Source: Epsilonproteobacteria bacterium UBA4036
GTDB taxonomy: Bacteria; Campylobacterota; Campylobacteria; Campylobacterales; Arcobacteraceae
NCBI GenBank assembly: GCA_002382325.1
Contig: DGAG01000010.1
Coordinates: 62,001-126,000, forward strand
Length of the DNA stretch: 64,000 nt
Reading direction: 5' to 3'
Part shown: positions 25,902-34,627 of the stretch, piece by piece
Position numbering within the stretch: the stretch's first letter is position 1
How the letters are laid out: the number at the start of each line of letters is the position of its first letter
Notes under the pieces: model-generated
What the model saw: only the letters and a program-made list of their open reading frames with translations
Databases searched by the model: none
Told to the model about the DNA's origin: nothing
Position numbers and translations under genes: made by a program

Positions 25902-26480
25902 TTAAAACCTTTTTTTGATGTATTTTATGTGTTGATTGAAAGATTTCAGTAGTTTTATATCTTTTTGCTTGAGAATATACGGCTTTAATCTACTTTCACC
26001 AAAATATTTAATTAATAACATTACTCTTCTTTCGGTCCAACTTTTGAGAATAATATTAATAAAAGTCATTACTTCATATGTATGTCCATCTTCTACACTA
26101 TAAAAAAGCTCATCTCCAAACACTTTTTTGTCAAGTGTAATTTGTTTTTGACTAGGCTTGATAATTGGATCAAGAAATTCATTTTCTATATTGTTTTTAT
26201 CAGAATGATTGACTCTTCTTTTTTCTTCATTAAATTCAAAACCATCTAAAAATTTATTGAATTGGTCTTGTTTATTAAGCTTAATAAGAATTTGAAGAAA
26301 ACCTTCAAATGAGATTTTCCCTGATTGTTCGAAGTTTTTATAGGTTGGATATTTGATTTCAACAAATTCTGCAAACTCTTTTTGAGTTAATTCTAATCCA
26401 ATTCGTTCTGCACGAATTTTTTTACTTGTAGCTAATAAAAGTTTATTGACATTTTTGGAAAATATTTTCAAAGGAAACAT
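25902..26480 (-). CDS. HTH antitoxin/regulator partner of the AbiEii-type gene
   Basis: 192 residues, ATG 26480 with AAAAGG upstream. An XRE-like helix-turn-helix lies near residues 22-60 (RIGLELTQKEFAEFVEIKYP, then YKNFEQSGKISFEGFLQIL). The second half is helical and charged (SWTERRVMLLIKYFGESRLKPYIL), a winged-helix-like end similar to AbiEi-type partners. It is directly coupled to the nucleotidyltransferase gene. Likely antitoxin and autorepressor. The usual AbiEi four-domain length is not matched, so the exact family is uncertain. Confidence 0.78.
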   Translation of the reverse strand: MFPLKIFSKNVNKLLLATSKKIRAERIGLELTQKEFAEFVEIKYPTYKNFEQSGKISFEGFLQILIKLNKQDQFNKFLDGFEFNEEKRRVNHSDKNNIENEFLDPIIKPSQKQITLDKKVFGDELFYSVEDGHTYEVMTFINIILKSWTERRVMLLIKYFGESRLKPYILKQKDIKLLKSFNQHIKYIKKRF

Positions 26481-26617
26481 TATTAACCTTTTATTATTAA
26501 TATTTTATTTTAAATGATAAAATAATATCAATTATATAATAATAAAAGTGTTGTGTCAATATAATTGTCATTAAATTAGCAATTACAATTTATTTTTAAA
26601 ATATTTAATATTATAAA

Positions 26618-27718
26618 TTAAAGTATTTTTTCTTTTAAGCCTTTCATCTCATTTGGATCAAAGAAACCACTAGTAGTTACTCTAAAAATTGAACCATTTT
26701 GTAATACATCGTCATTATCAGGTGAAATGTCTATAGATAAAGGTGACCAGTTTGATCTATCTTCTTCTTTATGTTTACTTATAATAAATGAATTATTACC
26801 AATACAGTCCTCAACTGCCAAAGCATATAAAAGATTACTTGATCGATCAAGAGTAAACTTAAATTGTACTACTTTAATTCCTACTGTCATAATAATCTTA
26901 GGAATATGTACAATTTGTCCTTGATTTAGAACCATTAATATTTCACCTTTTTCTTTAAAAGGCATATCAACATTAATTTGCAGATATCTAGTGCAGTCTT
27001 CACCCTTATTTATCAAAAAACTATTATTGTTAACTACAGATTCAAGACCATGTGAAGATGCTTTTTCTAAATATTTTTCAAGTGTTACCCCTTTCTTTTT
27101 ATGAGTTGATAATATTTGATTTTCAATAGCAACAAATTCATCCATTTGTCCTGTATGTGGATTTTTAAATTTTGTTTTATAAGTTTTAATATTTTTAGAA
27201 CCAATGTTTAATGGTATGTTTTGTTTAAATTCTTCATTCGAACCTATGATTTTTGAAGCCATTGTATTTTGTAAATCAATAGATAAAATAGTTTTGGAAA
27301 ACATTTGAATGTAAAATTCTATTACTTTACCTGGTTTACCCCATTCATCCTGACTTAAATCCCTAATAATATAAATATCAATATTTTTAGCTCTTGCATA
27401 AGTCTCTGCTCCTGATTGATATCCTAATGTAGTAAAGATAACACCCTTTGATGCATTTAAATCATCCATGCTAGCATACATATTTTCTATTTGCTGGCGC
27501 TTTACTTTTTTATTCCAATATTTACATTCTATTAAAGTTGAATATTTATAAGGTCCTTTTGAATGAGTAACATAAACATCGATTTGTCTTGGGGCTCCTG
27601 ATGAGCCAGTTAGAGTAACATCTCTTTTTACTTCAACGTCATCACTTTCATGAATTTCTTTTACGAACTCTTCAAATCCACCCCAGTTAGATACTATATC
27701 TTGTAAATTTGCATTCAT
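26618..27718 (-). CDS. Mrr-type restriction endonuclease-like protein
   Basis: 366 residues, ATG with AAAAGGTAATATTAA upstream. The N-terminal 130 residues are an Mrr-catalytic PD-(D/E)xK fold: TGSSGAPRQIDVYVTHSK (acidic Asp near 47), TLIECKYWNKKV (E-x-K near 62) and the helix RQQIENMYASMDDL, then GVIFTTLGYQSGAETYA. The rest (about 150-366) is a separate beta-rich domain of unknown type. Mrr-like nucleases cut modified or foreign DNA in the cytoplasm. No methyltransferase is nearby, consistent with a type IV-like or stand-alone defence nuclease. Confidence 0.85.
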   Translation of the reverse strand: MNANLQDIVSNWGGFEEFVKEIHESDDVEVKRDVTLTGSSGAPRQIDVYVTHSKGPYKYSTLIECKYWNKKVKRQQIENMYASMDDLNASKGVIFTTLGYQSGAETYARAKNIDIYIIRDLSQDEWGKPGKVIEFYIQMFSKTILSIDLQNTMASKIIGSNEEFKQNIPLNIGSKNIKTYKTKFKNPHTGQMDEFVAIENQILSTHKKKGVTLEKYLEKASSHGLESVVNNNSFLINKGEDCTRYLQINVDMPFKEKGEILMVLNQGQIVHIPKIIMTVGIKVVQFKFTLDRSSNLLYALAVEDCIGNNSFIISKHKEEDRSNWSPLSIDISPDNDDVLQNGSIFRVTTSGFFDPNEMKGLKEKIL

Positions 27719-27766
27719 TTAATATTACCTTTTATATTTATCAGAAAGAATATTGTAACTCGATTT

Positions 27767-28534
27767 TTAATTAAATCTTTCTTTTAATGTTTTCTCTAGA
27801 CTACTCAATGAAGAATAAAATATTACATTGTAATCTTTAATATCAAAATGCAATTTTGTTCCTTCTTTTGCAAGTAATATAACTTCTTTATTATGCCCAT
27901 GCGCATATCCTAACTCATAATACACATTAGGTCTTTCTTCTGTAATATCACAAATGATATATTTTGAATTTCTTATTCCATTAATTATTAAAGGTGTGAT
28001 TTTACCTGAATGATTTGTATCATCTACCCTAGTTGCATTTATGTTTTTTTCATTACATGCTCGCTTTATTGCATTTAATATATCATCTTCTTCGGGTTTA
28101 TTTTTAATTGCCATAATTACAAATGCATTGTTATTGATATCATCAAAAGTTTTCTCATCTCGAGTAATTAAAAATGTTCCTGCTGTGCCGATAGATGATG
28201 ACCAATTTCCTTCTATTAAATTATCATCTTTAAGAGTACCAACAGTTTTTACAACTCCTAAGGAAACATTTGCAATGGACATATTTGCAGGTAATCCATT
28301 AATAAGTACATTTGTGCTTTGCTGCATCTGTTGTGCTTCTGTTAGTGGATGCATTACCATTTCAACTTTATCATTTTGCAATGTTCCTTCGAAATAATAA
28401 TTTGCGACTCCTAAATCTAAGTCATTTATGTGTAATTTTCCAAAAATTTTGTTTTTATACTGTGCAATTTCAGTATGGATATTCCCTTTGTTTGTTCCTA
28501 TTATTTTTCCAGACCAGTTTCCTGCTAAATTCAT
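27767..28534 (-). CDS. Beta-rich sensor-like domain fused to a TIR-like/nucleoside-deoxyribosyltransferase-like domain
   Basis: 255 residues, ATG with AAAAGGG upstream. Residues 1-130 look like a small beta barrel (NLAGNWSGKIIGTNKG, LGVANYYFEGTLQND, IEGNWSSSIGTAGTFLI), with repeated G-N-W-S signatures. Residues about 135-255 form a Rossmann-like domain with NAFVIMAIKNKPEED, IINGIRNSKYIICDITEERP, NVYYELGYAHGHNKEVILL. That matches the NDT/TIR-like fold that hydrolyses or modifies nucleotides in many immune effectors. I infer a ligand sensor fused to a nucleotide-processing effector. The active Glu may be in YYELGYAH. No pathway partner is certain. Confidence 0.72.
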   Translation of the reverse strand: MNLAGNWSGKIIGTNKGNIHTEIAQYKNKIFGKLHINDLDLGVANYYFEGTLQNDKVEMVMHPLTEAQQMQQSTNVLINGLPANMSIANVSLGVVKTVGTLKDDNLIEGNWSSSIGTAGTFLITRDEKTFDDINNNAFVIMAIKNKPEEDDILNAIKRACNEKNINATRVDDTNHSGKITPLIINGIRNSKYIICDITEERPNVYYELGYAHGHNKEVILLAKEGTKLHFDIKDYNVIFYSSLSSLEKTLKERFN

Positions 28535-28592
28535 ATGTACCCTTTTCGTAGAATATTTTAATTATATCAAATTATATTATTTAAGTAACTTT

Positions 28593-29924
28593 CTAATTTG
28601 TAATTAAATTAACAAAATCATCTTTTCTTTGTAAATAAGTATTATATAAATCTTTAAAAGTTCCACCTACATATGAGATTGAATTTTTAGGACTTTCTAC
28701 TTCAAAATAATCTAAATGTTTTTTGAGCATTTCTTTAGTGATGTCTTTATAGAAAGGAATAGCCATATCCTGATATATAAATACAAAACTAGGTTTTGTA
28801 TCTTGAAACATCTTAATTAGTCCGTTATCATCTGTTGCCATAAACGGATAAATATTTAATTTACCATAGATATATTTTTCCAATGATGTTAGTGCAATAT
28901 CTCTTCCTGTATTATCTAAATCACGCATATATTTTTCTAGCTTACTAATTTCTGGAAAATTTACAACTTTTTCAAAAAAAGGATGACCTGGTTTTTCACA
29001 AAAAAGATATAGTATGGCTTTTAATCTATTTTCTATAGGTATATTTGCCTTTCTCATTTCATTATAAACATAATCTTTTATTTTATTAGGCGCTTTTCCA
29101 AATTTATATCTAGCTTCTAGCATACTAATTAAAAAAATATGGGCAGAAAAACCTAATGTTCCATAGTATTCAATGAGCGGATTAGTAGCATTAATAATAT
29201 TATTGATAAATTTTTTATCTAGTTTTTCTTTAAATAGCCCTTCTTTATGTAATATTTTAAGTGTTTCAAAAAAACCAGCCTGTATCTCATTTTTATTTTT
29301 TTTATTAAGCTTATAATTTATACCAAAATCTCTTAATCCATGCATTACTGTTTCGAAAATATATGGAGCAATATCAATATTATTTTCATCTGAAATAATT
29401 TGTTTATATAAATCTTTGTATTTAGGGTTATTATTGGTAACATATCTTGCAAAAAAAGATGCGGCATTACTATCTAAAGCATAAGTGTAATCTATGTTTT
29501 TTAAATATCCTAAAGTATGTTCATTGTTAATTCTACTTAGAGTATACCCATCAATGATTTGGAACTTACTATAATCATAGAAAGGTTGTGTTTCAAAACT
29601 ATCAACTTTAATACGCGGAATTTCTCCTTCATATGCTAAGTTACATTCAGAATCATATTCTTTAACTATTTGAATTTTATATTTTTTCATAAAATCTGCA
29701 TAATCTTTTAATGCATTAGCAATATTAGAAGTTGTTATTTCCTCTAGGTTTAGCAACTTATCTTGAATAAAAAAAACACCTTCTTCTTTGGGGTAATCAT
29801 CACTAATAGGTTCTCGGGCAAAAATCATTTTAGTATCTCCATTTTTCATTTGCTCAGTCACTTCATCTATAAATTGAAAAGGATTTTTTCTAAACTTTTC
29901 ATAATCATATTGTGTAATTACCAT
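28593..29924 (-). CDS. Uncharacterised 443-residue protein, possible PIN-like nuclease
   Basis: ATG 29924 with AAAAAAGGAAC upstream. Residue patterns suggest a PIN-like core: DYTYALDSNAASFFARYV (acidic DSN near 150), a helical middle with LEARYKFGKAP, and a C-terminal GRDIALTSLEKYIYGKLNIYPFMATDDNGLIKMF, where TDD resembles the last PIN acidic motif. This is a weak pattern match and not a firm assignment. No signal or membrane segment is seen. It is the last (5'-most) gene of the minus-strand defence-like group. The 60-bp repeat at 30045 lies 120 bp upstream of its start. Confidence 0.55.
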   Translation of the reverse strand: MVITQYDYEKFRKNPFQFIDEVTEQMKNGDTKMIFAREPISDDYPKEEGVFFIQDKLLNLEEITTSNIANALKDYADFMKKYKIQIVKEYDSECNLAYEGEIPRIKVDSFETQPFYDYSKFQIIDGYTLSRINNEHTLGYLKNIDYTYALDSNAASFFARYVTNNNPKYKDLYKQIISDENNIDIAPYIFETVMHGLRDFGINYKLNKKNKNEIQAGFFETLKILHKEGLFKEKLDKKFINNIINATNPLIEYYGTLGFSAHIFLISMLEARYKFGKAPNKIKDYVYNEMRKANIPIENRLKAILYLFCEKPGHPFFEKVVNFPEISKLEKYMRDLDNTGRDIALTSLEKYIYGKLNIYPFMATDDNGLIKMFQDTKPSFVFIYQDMAIPFYKDITKEMLKKHLDYFEVESPKNSISYVGGTFKDLYNTYLQRKDDFVNLITN

Positions 29925-30044
29925 AGTAAGTTCCTTTTTTTATTGTAATCTTATCAGATAATTCTTTTATCACTAAGATTAATTGCAAATTGCAATATTT
30001 ATTTAAAGAATTGTCGCCTTAGCGAACAACGAGGTGTTAAATTG

Positions 30045-30104
30045 GGTATAAATTGCGTTAGAAATTTGTGACCACATTTGACAAACTCGCTCCCCCTTAT
30101 TTTA
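30045..30104 (+). repeat. Left copy of a 60-bp inverted repeat
   Basis: Starts GGTATAAATTGCGTTAGAA and ends CCTTATTTTA. Its reverse complement recurs at 32011-32070 with 5 mismatches in 60. Weaker similarity continues about 14 bases further out. It lies in a 346-bp gap (29925-30270) with no gene; the remainder of that gap is AT-rich and includes a TCGC-CTTA-GCGA hairpin just outside the repeat. Confidence 0.88.
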
Positions 30105-30270
30105 ATCCCCTTTTTTATTCCTCTTATACAACACTAAATTATATACAATAGATATTTATTTGTTTATATAAGATTTTATACAATATTTTATTTGATATTT
30201 ATAGTTATTAGTGATATAATAAGATATATTAAAATATTAAATCAAAATAAGTAAGATATAAGGTGTATAA

Positions 30271-30591
30271 ATGGATTCTTTAGCATTAGCAAAAAAAAGA
30301 GCACAAAAAGAGCAAGGTTTAGGTAGAAGATCTAAACTAGATGAACATATAAAAGCTATTGACTATCTATTAAATGAAGAAAATTTTAGTTTAAAACAAA
30401 TTCAAACTTTTTTAAAAGAAGATTGTAAGTGTGAAGTTTCTTATTCTAATTTACAAGGTTTTTGTAAAAGAAGATTTTCAAATAAAGATGATAAACAAAT
30501 TGAAGTTGAAAAAGATATAGTTATTGAAAATAAGTTTGATGACAATAGAAAGAGTAAGCCAAAAGATCCATTTGAAAATTTGAAAAAATAA
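30271..30591 (+). CDS. Small basic coiled/helical protein, TraK/MobC-like DNA-binding candidate
   Basis: 106 residues, ATG with AAGGTGTATAA upstream. Pattern: KLDEHIKAIDYLLNEENFSLKQIQTFLKEDCKCEVSYSNLQGFCKRRF. The 'S-x-x-Q-I-x-x-F-L ... VSYSNLxxFCKR' layout is like the helix-turn-helix of TraK/KfrA-type plasmid relaxosome or partition accessory proteins. The tail is highly charged (DDKQIEVEKDIVIENKFDDNRKSKPKDP). Pfam membership cannot be confirmed here. It is first of three genes inside the inverted-repeat segment and could bind the repeats. Confidence 0.55.
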   Translation: MDSLALAKKRAQKEQGLGRRSKLDEHIKAIDYLLNEENFSLKQIQTFLKEDCKCEVSYSNLQGFCKRRFSNKDDKQIEVEKDIVIENKFDDNRKSKPKDPFENLKK

Positions 30592-30660
30592 AAATTTTTA
30601 ATTGATATGGAAAAGATAGGATTGAGTAAAAGTTAATATTAAATATATAAAGGATTAAAA

Positions 30661-31233
30661 TTGGAAAGCGGATATAGATGCTCATATAATGAAATTAAAG
30701 ATGAAGAGGTACTTTCTTATAATGGAAGAAAAATAATTACTGGAGAAGGATTTAATTGGGGTTACTCAGGTTCTGGACCACAATATATGGCCGAAGCTAT
30801 AATAAGTCATTATACTAATAATAATTACAAGGAGCAAGATTGGAAGAATTTGTTAAGAGATGTAATTGATCCTGCAGATAGAGAAAAGGATTTATTTATT
30901 AGTGAATATCAAGTCGCAAGACAGGTTAGTAAATCACATAATCTAAGTAAATTCCAAATTATAGAACAATATGTAAATGAATATGCTAATCATAGAAAAG
31001 AAATATTAGATTGTCCTTTAGATTTTGCATATTTAGTTAAAAACTATTTAGATGAAAAATTGTATGAGCCAACAAAGTATATAATATTTAAATATTTAGA
31101 TGAGTATTTTAAAAATGATTATTCTCCTTCAATTCATCAGAAGAAAAACAATACTACTGAAAGACAAGAAGTATTAAATGCAATAAAAATAATGTGTAAT
31201 CATTTTGATATTAAAAGTAGTGAAGTTTTTTAA
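30661..31233 (+). CDS. DUF6166-like protein
   Basis: 190 residues, TTG start at 30661 with AAAGGA seven bases upstream. The N-terminal 60 residues carry FNWGYSGSGPQYMAEAIISHYT, the signature of the DUF6166 domain common on plasmids and integrative elements. The middle and C-terminal helices (YLDEKLYEPTKYIIFKYLDEYF) are not recognised. No catalytic motif. Its function is unknown. It sits between the TraK-like gene and the third gene within the inverted-repeat segment. Confidence 0.65.
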   Translation: MESGYRCSYNEIKDEEVLSYNGRKIITGEGFNWGYSGSGPQYMAEAIISHYTNNNYKEQDWKNLLRDVIDPADREKDLFISEYQVARQVSKSHNLSKFQIIEQYVNEYANHRKEILDCPLDFAYLVKNYLDEKLYEPTKYIIFKYLDEYFKNDYSPSIHQKKNNTTERQEVLNAIKIMCNHFDIKSSEVF

Positions 31234-31283
31234 TCATGAATATTATGTAGTGAAATATTTTATATTATGTTTAACAATAAAAA

Positions 31284-31865
31284 ATGAATATATCAATTTC
31301 TAAACATGCAATTAAAAGAAGAAAACATTACACTCCAGTAGATGAAAAAATGTTACTTGATTTAGTAAAACAAATTGATGAAAAGTATCACATCTCAAAA
31401 AAAGATAATAACGCATATAAAATAGCTCACAATGGTGCAATTGCAATCATTAAAAAAACTGACGATTCTTTACTTTTAATTACTGCATATGGTTTCAGCA
31501 GATATGACTATAAAATTGGTAATGTAAATTTTAAAGTCTCTATAGCTCTATCCATACAAGAACGAAAGAAAATTAGAGAAGACAACAAAGGCATAATTCA
31601 TAAAATATATAGAGTAAACTTTTTAGGTAAAAAAGTTGAATGTGGTTCAATATCAGATATTTTAAAGAGTAAACTCTCAAAAGATAAAAAACAAATTGAT
31701 AATTTTAAATATAAAATAGTTTTAGATGGAAAGCTATTCATAAAATTTCAAAATATTCCTATGAAACACTATCATTTGTACTTTAATGATTTTGATGAGA
31801 TATATAATATTGTACATTTTGAAAATAATGTATTTATATTGAATGACTTTAGAAGAAATAATTAA
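31284..31865 (+). CDS. Uncharacterised 193-residue protein
   Basis: ATG 31284 with only a weak upstream ribosome-binding site. The N-terminus (MNISISKHAIKRRKHYTPVDEKMLLDLVKQIDEKY) has the 'S-x-H-A-x-x-R' opening seen in small mobile-element proteins such as DUF4258/toxin-like RNases, followed by a four-strand beta sheet (NAYKIAHNGAIAIIKKTDDSLLLITAYGF). The C-terminal half (KLFIKFQNIPMKHYHLYFNDFDEIYNIVHF) is unlike any family I know. Third gene inside the inverted-repeat segment. Confidence 0.5.
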   Translation: MNISISKHAIKRRKHYTPVDEKMLLDLVKQIDEKYHISKKDNNAYKIAHNGAIAIIKKTDDSLLLITAYGFSRYDYKIGNVNFKVSIALSIQERKKIREDNKGIIHKIYRVNFLGKKVECGSISDILKSKLSKDKKQIDNFKYKIVLDGKLFIKFQNIPMKHYHLYFNDFDEIYNIVHFENNVFILNDFRRNN

Positions 31866-32010
31866 TAAATTGTATAAAATCTTATAAATATTATACTAAA
31901 ACTTTTAATAACTATTATTATCTTGTTAATAAAAGATAATATCATATAAAAATACTTTGATAATAGAAATATATAGTTTAGTAACTTATTTTTTTAATCA
32001 AAAAGGTACT

Positions 32011-32070
32011 TAAAATAAGGTGGAGCGAGTTTGCCAAACATGGACACAAATTTCTAACGCAATTTATACC
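32011..32070 (-). repeat. Right copy of the 60-bp inverted repeat
   Basis: Reverse complement of 30045-30104 with 55 of 60 identical bases. It lies 84 bp before ATG 32155, inside a 289-bp gap (31866-32154) with no other feature seen. Confidence 0.88.
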
Positions 32071-32154
32071 AGTTTTACAACTCTTAATCACAAAACAGAT
32101 TAAAATTATGAGAAAAGTAATTTTTATGTATAATAGTGAAAAAGGTGAAATTAT

Positions 32155-32871
32155 ATGAATTTATTTGTTTATAGAATAGCCAAAGGACATGAAGGTGGGA
32201 TTGTAGAAGATTCATGCCCGACAAACTTTAATGAATTATATCAAACATCATTAAAAGAGGAATTAATTAATACAAAATTAGGACTAATTCCATATGATAC
32301 AAATAATTATATAGAATTTTTACATCGTGAACTTTGGCAATGTGGTAAATTAAGACAAGGATGGGGGATTGAAGGCTTAGACCTTAGTGGTGTAAATAAT
32401 GAGAGTGATGATGAAAGAAACCGTTGGATTAAAAGTTATGTAATAGGATTAAAAAAATATTGGAATATTGATCCATTAAGTCCAGAAAGTGGTTATAGTA
32501 TAAATCATTTACCCTGCCATGAAGCTGCAGGAAGAATGAAAATGCTTTCTTCTGTAATGCTAGATACAAAACCAAAAGATATAATTTTTATTCCTAAACA
32601 CTCATTTGAAAATCATCATGATGATTTTCAATTTACTGTTTGTGAAGTTGTGGGCCCTTATTATTTTGATTTAAATAAAAATTATGAAGATTTTGGACAT
32701 GTAATAAGTGTTAGAAACCTTAAAACATTTAAATATTCTGATTGTCTAATAAATGGTAAAGATTTTTTAGGACAACATCAAAAGGCAGTCTCTAAGGTAA
32801 AAGATAGTTATGCAGTCCATAATAAACTTTTAAAATTTATCAAGACTGATTACCTTCCTTATATTGATTAA
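32155..32871 (+). CDS. Uncharacterised protein with LRQGWG motif (EVE/ASCH-like?)
   Basis: 238 residues, ATG with AAAAAGGTGAAATT upstream. Residues 50-75 read HRELWQCGKLRQGWGIEGLDL; the 'L-R-Q-G-W-G' box is found at the start of some modified-DNA-reader or nuclease-associated domains. Later strands (DIIFIPKHSF, FQFTVCEVVGPYYFDL, DFGHVISVRNLKTF) suggest a beta barrel like EVE/PUA-type readers. The assignment is tentative. The gene lies outside the right inverted repeat and overlaps the convergent 131-residue gene by 32 bp. Confidence 0.5.
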   Translation: MNLFVYRIAKGHEGGIVEDSCPTNFNELYQTSLKEELINTKLGLIPYDTNNYIEFLHRELWQCGKLRQGWGIEGLDLSGVNNESDDERNRWIKSYVIGLKKYWNIDPLSPESGYSINHLPCHEAAGRMKMLSSVMLDTKPKDIIFIPKHSFENHHDDFQFTVCEVVGPYYFDLNKNYEDFGHVISVRNLKTFKYSDCLINGKDFLGQHQKAVSKVKDSYAVHNKLLKFIKTDYLPYID

Positions 32872-33235
32872 AATACCTAATTATAAAATGATTATAGTCT
32901 TCAACAGTTAAATCAAGCTTTGTAGTTCCATTGATATAACCATCAAAATTTAACCTCTTAAATTGAACTTCTGAAACTGGATGCTCTTTAACTGCAGTTT
33001 TGATTTTTGATATTCTTATTTTAAAATATAGGTTCTTTTTATACCTGGTATATTCATCATTTAAATGCTCATTTAAAAACTTCATATAAGTAGTATCAGA
33101 TACACTAAATTTGCCTTGAGTATTTTTATAAATATAGTTTAACTGTTGTGGTATGGTATATAGATTTTTTAATAAATCTTTTATTACTTCTATATTTGAA
33201 AGTAATATATCTGCTTTTGTTTTTTTAGAACTCAT
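32840..33235 (-). CDS. Small uncharacterised protein, possibly DNA-binding
   Basis: 131 residues, ATG 33235 with TAGGAG upstream. Mostly helical and basic: KTKADILLSNIEVIKDLLKNL, SVSDTTYMKFLNEHLNDEY, KKNLYFKIRISKIKTAV. The 'VSDTTYMKFL' layout resembles the TraK/KfrA-like helix-turn-helix seen at 30271, so it may be a plasmid-type accessory DNA-binding protein. No family is certain. Overlaps the end of the convergent gene by 32 bp. Confidence 0.5.
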   Translation of the reverse strand: MSSKKTKADILLSNIEVIKDLLKNLYTIPQQLNYIYKNTQGKFSVSDTTYMKFLNEHLNDEYTRYKKNLYFKIRISKIKTAVKEHPVSEVQFKRLNFDGYINGTTKLDLTVEDYNHFIIRYFNQYKEGNQS

Positions 33236-33327
33236 TTTTACTCCTATTTTTTTATTTCAAAATGCAATCTTTTTTATAAAAAAGAAAGATTGATGTTATA
33301 ATTTATAAAAATTACAAAGGCTACGAT

Positions 33328-33555
33328 ATGGAAGAGTTAGAACCAAACTATGAAGTTCAAGTATTCAAAAAAGGTGAACACCATTGTATAGATAGTTACT
33401 ATACATATAGTGATAATGAAACTACTGCATTAAGTGAAGGAATTGAGCATTTTAAAAGCTCTTTCTCAACTTCTTCTTATGATTTTGTAGTAGAATATTG
33501 CGGAGAACTTCAAAGCGATAGAGCTTATGAAATGTCTCTTGATTCAAATTTTTAA
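33328..33555 (+). CDS. Small acidic uncharacterised protein
   Basis: 75 residues, ATG 33328 with AAAGG ten bases upstream. Acidic, beta-alpha pattern (NYEVQVFKKGEHHCIDSYYTY, then ETTALSEGIEHF). No family recognised. Followed after 12 bp by another small gene with its own ribosome-binding site, so the two probably form a short operon. Confidence 0.5.
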   Translation: MEELEPNYEVQVFKKGEHHCIDSYYTYSDNETTALSEGIEHFKSSFSTSSYDFVVEYCGELQSDRAYEMSLDSNF

Positions 33556-33567
33556 AAGGACCTTTTT

Positions 33568-33741
33568 ATGATTAAAAATTTAGATTTACTAAAAAATATG
33601 CCTTGTGATATTAATGCAGATCTTAAATTAGCAAATGAAAAACTTCTTGAGCTTGAAAACTCTAATTTACCAGAACATGAAAAAGAACTTCAAATAAAAG
33701 TTTTAAGGGATATTATTAGAAATATAAAAGAGATTTCTTAA
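33568..33741 (+). CDS. Small helical protein (57 residues)
   Basis: ATG 33568 is preceded by AAAAGGACC. Translation: MIKNLDLLKNMPCDINADL followed by KLANEKLLELENSNLPEHEK and an amphipathic helix to the end. Fully helical, probably an oligomerisation or regulatory peptide. No family recognised. It ends inside the hairpin at 33726-33751, which supports a genuine gene end. Confidence 0.45.
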   Translation: MIKNLDLLKNMPCDINADLKLANEKLLELENSNLPEHEKELQIKVLRDIIRNIKEIS

Positions 33742-33751
33742 TATCTCTTTT
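33726..33751. terminator. Bidirectional terminator
   Basis: AAAAGAGAT (33726-33734) pairs with ATCTCTTTT (33743-33751), between the 57-residue gene and the convergent metallophosphoesterase gene, with a T-run on the plus side. Confidence 0.65.
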
Positions 33752-33763
33752 ACCTGGTACTAT

Positions 33764-34603
33764 TTATACCTCAATTTGTCTAATATTAACCCATACACCA
33801 AATCCACTTTCATTCGGATATCCAAATGGACTGCAAATACATTTAACATTATGCTCTTCATACTCAAGTTCTTCATGAGTATGGCCAAATATCCAATATT
33901 TCATAGAACCATTTTTTAAATACTCTTCTCCTTCAAAAGTAAAGAATGTATTTGTTTGATTATTTTGAAAATTTATATTTATATTTTCATCTTTGCATGA
34001 TGGATTTATATGAGTTATCATTACATCACAATTTTTATAAATTGCTTCAATTTTAGGTTTCTCAATTTCAAATATATCATTAAAATTTTTTATACCAAAT
34101 ATAAATTTAGAATCATTCACACAGTTATGCCACATTTGATTAGTTGATTTAACTGAAAAATCTTCATTTGGGAATTTTCTCTTTAAATAACCATCGTTAT
34201 ACCAAGAATCACATCCACCAAATTTAATTCCCTCTATTTCTATTACATTTCCATCAAGACAATATAGATTTTCTTCATTATTGATTTTTACTCTCATATC
34301 TTCAGCTCTTGCAAATGAATCTTTAAATTGAAGCTTTGAATCTTTATCAACTAAGTAATAATCATGATTTCCAAGAATACAGATTATATATTTATAGTAG
34401 TGTTCTTTAAGGTATTTTAATACTTTTATATTTTGATGATCATAATGTCCAATATCTCCTGCAACAATAAGAACATCACCCATTTCTCTATTATTTTTTT
34501 TAAAGATAGGATCATATAGTTTTTTTATTTGTTCATCTACTATTTTTTCTTTAGGATTAAAATAAAAATCTATATGAAAATCACTTAATATATCTATTTT
34601 CAT
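33764..34603 (-). CDS. Calcineurin-like metallophosphoesterase
   Basis: 279 residues. The dimetal motifs are in order: ILSDFHIDFYF (D-x-H, 5-11), VLIVAGDIGHYD (GD, near 48), CILGNHDYYL (GNHD, near 79), VMITHINPS (H, near 195) and FGHTHEELEYEE (GHTH, near 250). It hydrolyses phosphomono- or diesters in the cytoplasm; the substrate is unknown. It is the last gene of a long minus-strand series. In a mobile element it could be a nucleotide or nucleic-acid phosphatase linked to the ParA/membrane module, but that is inference. Confidence 0.9.
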   Translation of the reverse strand: MKIDILSDFHIDFYFNPKEKIVDEQIKKLYDPIFKKNNREMGDVLIVAGDIGHYDHQNIKVLKYLKEHYYKYIICILGNHDYYLVDKDSKLQFKDSFARAEDMRVKINNEENLYCLDGNVIEIEGIKFGGCDSWYNDGYLKRKFPNEDFSVKSTNQMWHNCVNDSKFIFGIKNFNDIFEIEKPKIEAIYKNCDVMITHINPSCKDENININFQNNQTNTFFTFEGEEYLKNGSMKYWIFGHTHEELEYEEHNVKCICSPFGYPNESGFGVWVNIRQIEV

Positions 34604-34627
34604 CTGACTATATTCCTGTTTTATTTA

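Noticed and set aside
30045..32070. Insertion sequence
   Set aside because: The inverted repeats are right for one, but no transposase motif (DDE, HUH or serine/tyrosine recombinase) appears in the three internal proteins and no clear target duplication is seen. Kept as an unexplained repeat-bounded segment.
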